Origin: Viola odorata
Lineage: Eukaryota; Streptophyta; Magnoliopsida; Malpighiales; Violaceae
Length of the DNA: 64,000 bases
Assembly: GCA_963691705.1 (NCBI GenBank)
Contig: OY829537.1
Coordinates: forward strand, 37,513,514-37,577,513
Direction of reading: 5' to 3'
A program made the position numbers and the translations under genes. Positions 55,695 to 64,000 of the stretch are shown here, one piece after another. The notes beneath the pieces are model-generated. The model had not been told where the DNA came from. It saw only the letters and a program-made list of their open reading frames with translations, and ran no database searches. Position 1 is the first letter of the stretch; each line of letters begins with the position of its first letter.

Positions 55695-57180
55695 ATGGCT
55701 TCTGATTCGGAGTCTACTCCACCTCAGCCTTCTAGCATTCCTTTTGCGATCCGCAGAGAACTTTTTCCTTTTGCTACTGCTGAGGTTTTCGCTACGATGC
55801 AAGAAATCCCTATGGGGTCTTTAGATTTCTCCTTCGGACGATCAACAGGAACCCCATTTTCCCAGATAAGTATTCCACACTCCCAAATGGCGGGATCTAG
55901 CTTTTCCACTCCCCTTCCAATGAGATCAATGATGGATATCGCTAATAATCCTTTTGTGAATTCAATATCCGCTCTTCGTGCTCAGTTGGATCTCTTAACC
56001 GAGTTAGCTGCAGGATTCACGCCCAGTGTTTCTGGACTGAGCGTTCCTCCTCAAACTATCTTCACTTCATCTATTGTCACTGAGCAACCGCTATCGCCTC
56101 CACAACACAGAAACCTTCCGCTGACCTTATCCATGACATCTACACTAGCTAGCTTTGTACAACTCACTCATGGGAAAATAGAGCCTTACGTGCCGCACGC
56201 ACGACAAATTCTCGTCTCTCAAGGGGAGCGGCGACAGGACGAGCATAGAGATCATTGGGATGGTCGGCAAGAGGAAAGGGTTAGAGATGTATCCCCCGAG
56301 CGTAGTGTGAGATCAAGTAGCAGAAGGTACCAAACCCGATCGCCGAGGAGTCATAGCCAGTCACCGAGGCGACACCCTCCCTCCGATTCGTAAAATCAGA
56401 GACGTCATTTGGAAGTCTCCCCATCTCCCCATACCCACAAAATCCTCGATGACACCTCGGGCCACCCCTTCAGCCATCGCATAAGGAGTCACAGGGTCAA
56501 CCGATATGTGAAACTCCCTACGGAGTCCTATGACGGTACCAAGGATCCCATTTCCCACCTTAACAAGGTGAAAGACTTCGTACAATTCTAAACTCATAGT
56601 GACGCAGCGTTGTGCTAAATATTTGTGATGACGTTATCAGGAGTTGCACGTTTATGGTTTGAAGGTCTCCCAGCCAGATCCATCGATGATTTTTCACAGC
56701 CGGAGTCTAAGTTTCGAAGCCGGTTCAGTACCGCTGTCCCTATCAAGAAGTCGGCCGCAACTTTATTTGATATACGCAGGAAACCTTAGGAATTTTTAAT
56801 GATTTCCTTATTCATTTCGATATGGAGATGTCGTTAACGCCGGGCGTTACCATTGACTTCGCTATAGAAGCCTTGAAGCGGAACTGCCACTATGGAAAAC
56901 TGCGAGACAAGCTAATAGTGGACCCCCTAGTGACTTTGGACACGTTAAGACTGAAAGTCCATAATTACGCAAGAATAGAAGAGGAAGAAAATAGGGATAA
57001 AATCCAAAACCTCCCACAAAATGTGCCCCAGGTTCCTAACGTTCCTACCAACACGACCTCTAACGATCGATTTATCGATGATTACGCCCAACAAAAAGAC
57101 CACATCCCTAAGACCTCTAACAGACGAAGAGGCAACTCTTCAAGGGGAAGGCTCGGCAACTCCCCTACTTGGTGACAGAC
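55695..57180 (+). pseudogene. Element D gag
   Basis: Starts MASDSESTPPQPSSIPFA and follows the B gag throughout: Arg/Ser-rich RRYQTRSPRSHSQSPRRH, KLPTESYDGTKDPISHLNKV, then ITLKRNC-equivalent EALKRNCHYGKLRDKL. Stops at 56394, 56589 and 56619 and a frameshift near 56790-56820. Sequence between 57180 and 57554 continues gag/pro linker homology (FPSLxLPRAEILAIVE) with breaks. Confidence 0.82.
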
Positions 57181-57554
57181 AGATCCTCCCAAGGGCCGAA
57201 TTTATGACCCAGACCTTCCTTCCCTCACATTACCAAGAGCGGAAATCTTAGCGATTGTGGAGCAACAGAACCTACCTATCCGTTATCTGGCCCTTGTAAA
57301 GCCCGGAGTGGTCATGGGTGGAAGAGAAAACGCTTTGTAGAAGAAGGTTACCTTGGGGAATTTACCACCAAGGCAAGAGAAGAAGTCTGGAACAACCCTA
57401 CAAAAGGGATGATAGATAATAGACAGGCACCTCCTCGTGCTCCAGGAAATGATGATACACCTGCTGGCAGAGGTAGGGAAACACTTATGATTGACAAAGA
57501 TGACGTCCCCATCATCAACATTATCACAGGAGCACACCATAAATTGACGAGCCT

Positions 57555-58073
57555 GTGCAGTTAACGCCCACAACAGGAGACAAGCGGAAGCGAGAATGTG
57601 CTTTAATGAAAAGCGAAGCGATAAGTGCTCTAGATCGTATGTCGTTATCCTTCTCCGAGGAAGACGAGAAAGGCGTCATTTTTCCACATAACGATGCGTT
57701 AGTAGTCACGCCCGTCATTGGCAACCATGGAGTTAGAAGAACTCTTGTTGACAATGGAAGCGCGGTGAATTTATTTTCGTTAGAAGCCTACAACCTCATG
57801 AAGTTCCCTGACGGTGAACTGACACCTTGCAAAAAGCCAATAATTAGAGTAGATGGAGTCCCAATCCCAGTGACTAGAGTGACGATGTTGCCTGTGCACT
57901 TTAGAGAAGACTCGTCTAAGCGGTCAGAGGATCTATTATTCTTGGTTGTAGACCTAACCCTGCCCTATAACGCCATACTTGGACGACCGTTCCTCAACCA
58001 TTTTGGGGCAGCGATATCTCAAAAACACTTAAGGATGAAGTATCCATCTTGGGATGGAGTAGTTTCGATCAAG
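57555..58073 (+). pseudogene. Element D protease domain, 3' truncated pol
   Basis: Open stretch with the aspartic protease motif TLVDNGSAVNLFSLEAYNLM and a downstream LPYNAILGRPFLN segment, closely matching the element B protease. Homology ends at about 58073 in the WDGVVSIK segment and joins the middle of aORF4 read from the other strand. The ORF then stops at 58091. Confidence 0.82.
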
Positions 58074-59818
58074 TTACTTAAGTCGAGTTGATGAGTAACG
58101 GGCCCAGACTTCATCGAGCTCAAATCGGCCATGATATGAGGTGTAGCAACCCCACCCCCGGAAGGTCAGTACATCGAGGCATTGGAGGGAACGAAAAATA
58201 GAGTAGTTGGGGATGGAGGTTGATTAGAAGAAGTCCCTCCAGGAATACCAAAGGAACTGTGAGATTGGAAGGTTGAAAAGCCAGCCCCTGTTAAGTCCTC
58301 GTGGAAACCCATGACCTGGGAGAGAGAAGGAGGAAGCGGCGATTCGAAGGAATTGGGCGAAGTGTCAAAGAGCCCGGAAACGCCCATAGTGCCCAAAAGG
58401 TCAGAAGACTGACCACCAAAAGCCATCGTCTAAGCAAAAATGGTAGTATTCTCCCCTTTATTGATAACAGGACATGTGGGCAAGCTCATGTTTTCCCCGT
58501 CAAACCGTGGCCTCTTGTCAGGGCGACGAAGTACGTGGGACAAGTCCATATCGCCTGATTGTGACAAGTGAGCAGGGGCAGCAACGGTGTCCTGCAGAAA
58601 GAACAGTGAGAAGGGTAAGAAAGCAAAAGAAAACGTGAACGAGTGTCAAAAGGCAACGCACAAGATAACACAACTATGAAAGAAACGCGTACAGTGGATA
58701 TATCGCTAACCGGCACCTCAGAAGAAGCTGCCACGTTTGAAGGTGGAATAAGGGCGGCAACGGGCCTTGTTCTCTTCTTCTTTTTCCTTTTTGCGGGAAC
58801 TCGGGAAGAAGACGCCTGAACAGGAGCAACACCAACGGACACAACGGGAATAGAAATAGGAACGGTGGTAGTTCCCTCACCAACTGCAAAAGGAGACTTT
58901 TACTCAGGATTTACAGTTACAGTAGATGATACAACTGGATTAACAGCTGCAGCGGCAATGGCAGCGGTGGCAGCAACTTTCTCTTTCTCCCTCCTTCTTA
59001 GAGCCCTCTTCTCTCATCTCCTAACGCTTTTCCGCTTCCAACCGAGATCGGGAACTGCACAATCACGACATAACGTTAGCGTTAGTATCGCCTGAAATAA
59101 CAAAGAAAATGACACAACACCCACTCTTAACACAGGCTTGAATATCAGTCCCGCACGCCAAATTGCGAGTGTGAACGCTAATGTCCAACTTGAGCAGTGT
59201 GTTAAACCAGCTTTGCTCAGGTGGAAGAAGAGTCGGCTGTCGACCCCAGGCACTATCTCTGATACTATGGTTAAAACCGGTCCGCCAACAGGGGCTAGGT
59301 AGTTCAATGACAAAGAATTCATTTTTCCAATTTTCAATGGAAGACTCAAGGTGTAGGAGTTTCCAGGTGAAGGGTTTAAGAGAGTCATCGTCACAATGGG
59401 GCGATATCGCTATCACACCTCTACGGCTATACAATTGGAAAAGTGATTTAAGTAATAAAAGGGAAGGAGAGTTAATCCCTTTGTATTTGCAGAGTTTCAG
59501 AAATGCGTAAACGCAACAGTACGCGTTGGGAGTCAACTGAACGGAATTCACATCCAGAGCAGTAAACAACTCTTCAATGAAAGGGTGAAGAGGAAATTTG
59601 AAGATATAGCCAAACATCTTGGCATACAAAAGCCTACTGTTGCTAGGCATCACACTATTAAGGCGGAGTTAATTAGAGGCACCAGAAACCTTACAATCCT
59701 CAGGAATATGGGCATTGTATTTGGTTAAATGGTCTTGAAGTATGGCTGGGGAGGTGATGGTGGTGATATTATTTTCAATTTTTTCCTCATCAATAAACTT
59801 GGAACGAGTCCTAGCCAT
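58074..59818 (-). pseudogene. Element D aORF4 (C-terminal coiled coil deleted)
   Basis: Starts MARTRSKFIDEEKIENN at 59818. A stop at 59669 precedes a good copy of the Transposase_28-like domain (59653-59090: LDVNSVQLTPNAYCCVYAFL, CKYKGINSPSLLLLKS, CWRTGFNHSIRDSAW). Introns near 59060-59110 and 58600-58700 correspond to those of B. A basic KKKKRTRPVAAL segment is in the middle exon. Homology ends at about 58080 after SGPVTHQL, where the internal deletion starts, so the coiled-coil tail is missing. TATAAAA box at 59987-59993. Confidence 0.75.
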
Positions 59819-60507
59819 GGCAAAAAATAAATAAAAGACGAAGAAGATAATAGATGAGGATAGAAATACCTTTCTGGGAGAGAAACTCAGAATGCCCAAA
59901 CAATGGAAAGAAGAAACACAAGTCGGCTCGAGAGGATGAAGCGAAAATAGAATGCCAAAAGAGGGAAAAAGAAATATATGTTGGGTTTTATAAGCCTAGC
60001 AGTTAGACAAAATGACTGTTGTAACAGTCGTCGCGTGTGTGACGTGTTACAAAGAAAAGACACAAGCAAGGAGTATGATTCTAGAGAAGCGAGAAGACGC
60101 TTTGGTCTTGCTAAGTCCTAGGGCGTGCCAACCCCTAGTGCCTCCGCGAACAGACACGTGTATTCTGGCCATCATGACTTCTCTTTCGTATTAATAAGGG
60201 AATCCTGAGCATTAAATGCTCTGAAAAAGAGGATCGATTTTCAAACCAAGACAGACGCAATAACGTGGAGACTAAGATAACACGGCACAGCGTTAACTCC
60301 ACTAGCAGCTGTTGAGATAATGCAAAGGAAAGGGATAACGCGACAAAGATCAATCATTATTTAAAGGAGAATTCTAAGTGTTATTACAAGGAATGCGTTA
60401 TTAATTATTACAAACTAAATGGCATCAATGTTTGAAGTAAAAAAGGAATAGCAAATAACAGAGATGAGTGGAGTCTTTGATGTCCCTACGATATCAGCAC
60501 CATCCGA

Positions 60508-62671
60508 TTACGGGAGCACCTCGGTATCGCCGCCACCCTCTCCCTCTTCCACTCCTGAAGAAAGAAAACCTTCTTTGCTCCCGTCTATCTCATTCATTTT
60601 TTCAGAGGTATAATCGGCTATCTTAGAAGGGTTGAAAGTTCTACTGCGATAGTAGTCCGCGAATCCGGTGGTAAAGGCCCACATTGTCTTTTTCTTCCAC
60701 CAGGATATCTTGGAGGGAACCTTTGCTAAGTCCACATTGCAAGCCAATATCTCTTCACGAAGAAGGGAATTTCTCTTGTCATCTGCCACCAACTCTACCT
60801 CTAAAAACTCAACTTTGGCTTTCCCCTTAGATCTTTCCCTTGCAAGTTCGGCGCGACAATCATTCAGCTCTGCCAAAGTATGATTCTGAAGTCGTGTAAA
60901 CTCCTTCACTTTGGTCAAGGCGGCATCCAATTGCTCTTTCGAGCCGGATGAACCTCGAACCTTGTCACCATGAGCCTTAAGAAAGTAATACACTTTGCGG
61001 AAACCGACCAGTGCGTCATTCAGAATGTGCACATGCTGAATGTTGGGGGGAAGCCGCAACAACTCTTCTTTATCCTTAGGCGAGCCAAATATTTCACCGA
61101 CCAAGAAGGCCGACGGTTGATCTCGCGATAATGGGTCCGACACCCCTAAGGCACGAAGCCCGCTAGTGCCAAAGGTTGACAAATCCAACCGGTAAGAAGG
61201 AACCCCTTGAGGACCCTGAGGGGAAAGATTGGCGACAAGAGAGGGAGCGGAACCCTTGACAGAATCGTCGACGCATGAAATAAAAGTAAAGAATAACGGT
61301 TGTGGACCCCAGTCGGTGGGTCAGGAAGTGCACTTGAGCCAGGAGTTGACGTTACCATGTCAGGAATACAAGAAATAGGAGAGTCAGGAATGTTAGTCGG
61401 CGGAAACGAATCTGCCACTAGTAGAGCTTCAGTAACTTTAGGAGGAATGACAGTTGACACCTCAGTAACTCTTGTTTTTTGAGAAGTGCTTGACACAGTA
61501 GACACCTCAACTCCCATGATAGGGACTTCGTCAACCTTTTTTGAAAAAATCCCAGTAGCCTGACCATTTTTCTCCACTCTAAGTTTCTTTTGTTGAGCTA
61601 TGGAAGCATGCCGAAGCTCTGTCTCAATTTCCATATCCTCGCTATCGCTGTCAATTATCCTAGTTACGGGTCGACCCAAAGTTACTCCTCTGCCCTGAAC
61701 CGGTAACCAATTGTCAAGGAAACGAGAGGTTCGAATAGAAACTCCGCGCCCTTCCTCTGTGACTGTCTTAGTTCTCCTCTTCTTCGGCGGAGTACTTTGA
61801 TGGCTAGGACCCTCGGGTGGTGGAGAGGCTGGTAGCATTTGGAGCGACACCACGTTCAAAGTAGCATTATTCATTCCGGGTGATCGACCCTCACCATTTT
61901 CTGCCAATGAAGTATATTAGAATAGCAAGCAAGTCAAAGCGATAACGTGAAAAGAGAAAAACTCACCTATAACGCACTCTTCCAGGCGCCTGTACAAAGC
62001 AAATTCCCGAATACGGAAAGATGTATCTATCTCTAGTAAGGCATTAGCATGAGCTAACTCATCCCTAGACAACACTACTGGATTTACCCAGACAGCACTA
62101 GTAATCTCTCGATTAAAGGCCCCACGCCACAAATAGGAAGGCAGTTCAAGAACGAAGAAACCTCTCTTCCAATCAGCCACGGTCTCTTCAAAGCCCTAAA
62201 ACTTCTGCCAAAACGACTGCACAAACGTGTCATTCCACCTTGGGGCGATATCAACTAAACAGTTGCGGCAATTTAGACTGAAGAATTTGCAGCATAAATT
62301 GACAGAGGGAGTAAAGATATCCTTAGTCTCGCAAGCACGAAGAAAGGCATAAATCTCACACCAAGAAGAGGGAGTTATCTAACCAGGATTAAGATCATAT
62401 CGGCGCAACAATCTTTCTACAGATGCATGAACTGGGAAACGAAAGCCATAAAGGAATATTTTAAAGTAAACCAGTCTATATTCTCCCCACAGTGGATAGT
62501 GAAGCTGAAAATTGTCCTCAGGAATGAGAGGGAAATAGCCAGGGGGAAAAGAGATACCATGACCCTCTAATTCGGCCTTCAGAACCGTCGAGCAAGAAAA
62601 ATACTGTGTGTTCTTTCGATTTCTGGATCTAAAAGTCTTTGAAAACCCCTGGTAGCTCTAGTATGGCACAT
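60508..62671 (-). pseudogene. Element D aORF3
   Basis: Start at 62671 (MCHTRATRGFQR). The first exon has frameshifts and stops before 62180, then CLVDIAPRWND and LYRRLEECVIG near its end. An intron near 61905-61965 is followed by an open middle exon (61907-61146 frame) with PPKKRRTKTVTEEGRG. The coiled-coil part (61188-60508, 226 codons) is intact and includes RSKGKAKVEFLEVELVADDK, ISWWKKKTM and an acidic end. The frame changes between the last two parts, as in B and C. Confidence 0.7.
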
Positions 62672-63167
62672 AGCGAACCAGTAAAACAAAAATCAGAACG
62701 AAAGAGGAGCAGAATACCTTGAAGAAGAAAGTGATGAATAGACTGCCGGCACCAGCGAATGGTTGAAGAAATTTCCCTTGAGCAAAAGAAGAAGCGGAGA
62801 AAGAGAATAGTAGAGAAAAAATTGAAGAGGAGGTAAAAGTGTGAGAAGAGGAGGGTTATTTCCTTTTAAAGGTCAAACCCAATGATTGAGTAACCTGTTA
62901 AAACAAGACACACATGAAGCAGAAAAGGACACGTGGAAAGACATTAGAAGAATATTTATAGCTAAGCATTTATATCTTCGGAGGAAGGTGGGTGACGATT
63001 GGAAGTTAAAAAAGCGGTTGCAGCGAACGGTAACCAACCGCTCAGCATTAACTGTCCAATGCTTGTGGACTTAACGCGAGAACATAACAACAAGAGAAGA
63101 AAAGTGAAGGGCGTTATTTTATTCATAAAGAGCTATACAACATCTACAATATGCATGACATACAAAG

Positions 63168-63590
63168 TCAGTCTTCATCAGGCCAATAAGAGGGCCAATA
63201 GGAATTATCTCCATCCGCAGACGGCAACACCTCGTCAATAAAAGGGAATGATTCCTCAACCCTTTTCTCTTGACCCAACTTTGATGAACTTGACTCTCCC
63301 TTAGCAGCAAAAGCCATTATCTCAGCACCAATATCACTGGCAGAATCTCTTTCCATGAAACAGTCAATATGAGGAAACAGTTCATCACCCCTTCGCATAG
63401 TAGGGACATAGAAGTTAGAAGATAGGTCGGCTGCCCTCGAGTTTCTCCTCTTCGATCTCTTACGACCCTTACGGCGAGGCAACCACCTCTTCAGGCATGA
63501 TGGTGAAGGAGGATCATCGGAATTAGGAGAAGTGGGAGGAGACGGCAGAGAATCATGTTCAGCAACGTCCAGGGAATAAGAATCAGCCAT
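63168..63590 (-). CDS. Element D aORF2
   Basis: 140 codons, intact. Starts MADSYSLDVAEHDS, with Pro/Ser/Asp-rich N-terminus, basic RRKGRKRSKRRNSR cluster (residues ~40-55) and acidic end (NSYWPSYWPDED). Similar in length and plan to B aORF2 at 19377-19796. The upstream CTATTTAA box (minus strand, 63661-63668) is conserved with B. Unknown function; probable disorder and nuclear targeting are inference. Confidence 0.7.
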   Translation of the reverse strand: MADSYSLDVAEHDSLPSPPTSPNSDDPPSPSCLKRWLPRRKGRKRSKRRNSRAADLSSNFYVPTMRRGDELFPHIDCFMERDSASDIGAEIMAFAAKGESSSSKLGQEKRVEESFPFIDEVLPSADGDNSYWPSYWPDED

Positions 63591-64000
63591 GAGATCCTAG
63601 ACAATCTCAACAGAGAAATGAAAAGAAGAAGATGAACAGGAAACGGAAAGGGAAATCTCATTAAATAGGTGAGGCGAAGAAGCCTCCCCGCCTTCCCACA
63701 CGACCTTTGAGAATAATTAATGCGCTTCGAGAAGGATGATCATAATCGCAGAATCTGGTCACGTTTGTTAGAATTCGTACTAATCAAGAAATATCAGAAA
63801 AACTGCCCAATAAGTTTGCACTGAAGAGACGGCGCGAAATCAATGCGGAACGATTAGTGAGAGCATTTTGCCACCTGGCGAACAAGGAAAAACAAGTGCT
63901 ATAAAAGTCTCACCAACGGCGGACTCGTTTTCAGTTGGGCTAATGTGGCACTCAACTGAAACGCTGATTAGCACGTCGTAGAAGGAAAAGAAGTCACAAG
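63591..64000 (-). promoter_or_regulatory. aORF2 upstream region of element D
   Basis: Contains the CTATTTAA box and, near 63930, actcgttttcagttgggcta, the reverse complement of the cccaactgaaaacgag motif found between aORF1 and aORF2 of element B (about 19072). aORF1 would start beyond the window. Confidence 0.5.

Larger units (their letters stand above)
55107..64000 (+). mobile_element. Element D: internally deleted Tat-clade relative of B (3' end outside window)
   Basis: 5' LTR 55107-55609 inserted into the chromovirus-like integrase (candidate target sequence gatgt at 55102-55106). Order: LTR, primer site 55613, gag 55695-57180, protease 57555-58073, deletion junction, then aORF4, aORF3 and aORF2 on the minus strand. 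aORF1 and the 3' LTR should lie beyond 64000. Reverse transcriptase, both RNases H and integrase are absent. Confidence 0.85.

Overview
This window is repeat-dense nuclear DNA from a flowering plant, most likely a eudicot. The evidence is one intact gene with spliceosomal introns (NPH3, a phototropism protein) set among nested LTR retrotransposons, plant-type MITEs and captured fragments of plant genes. No tRNA, rRNA or CRISPR array was seen.

Layout. 1-10186: a non-autonomous LTR element (A) with very long LTRs of the kind seen in the Tat/Ogre lineage. Its interior has no polymerase but carries a 52-bp minisatellite array and a captured fragment of a sulfate-transporter gene. The end of its 3' LTR plus flanking DNA is tandemly duplicated (9210-11960). 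11961-17199: AT-rich degenerate repeats holding a hAT-type MITE (12677-13098) and a PIF/Harbinger-like element (13530-16468) with an exon of an ERG/ERA-like GTPase. 17205-33159: element B, a nearly complete 16-kb Ty3/gypsy element of the Tat clade on the minus strand, with 5-bp target duplications (AAATG). 33160-34630: AT-rich DNA with a Stowaway MITE. 34631-37686: NPH3, minus strand, four exons. 39485-43419: an Athila-like gypsy remnant split by a 2.9-kb solo LTR related to element A. 43420-45437: 3' LTR and gag-like interior of another gypsy element. 45438-54009: element C. 54010-55106: a chromovirus-like integrase fragment. 55107 to the end: element D, which runs out of the window.

The most interesting system is in elements B, C and D. 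Downstream of integrase, on the strand opposite to gag-pol, B carries four consecutive genes (called here aORF1 to aORF4), each with its own TATA-like box and two with introns. aORF3 and aORF4 are diverged paralogues: each has an N-terminal domain resembling the Pfam 'putative gypsy type transposon' family (Transposase_28) followed by a coiled-coil tail. C and D have lost reverse transcriptase, RNase H and integrase but still carry gag and the antisense block, with the TATA boxes conserved. Antisense extra ORFs are known in Tat-clade elements such as maize Grande. The four-gene, multi-promoter organisation and its retention in deletion derivatives deserve a closer look.

Most retrotransposon genes here carry stops or frameshifts and are annotated as decayed copies. 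The apparently intact coding units are NPH3, aORF1 and aORF2 of B, and aORF2 of D.
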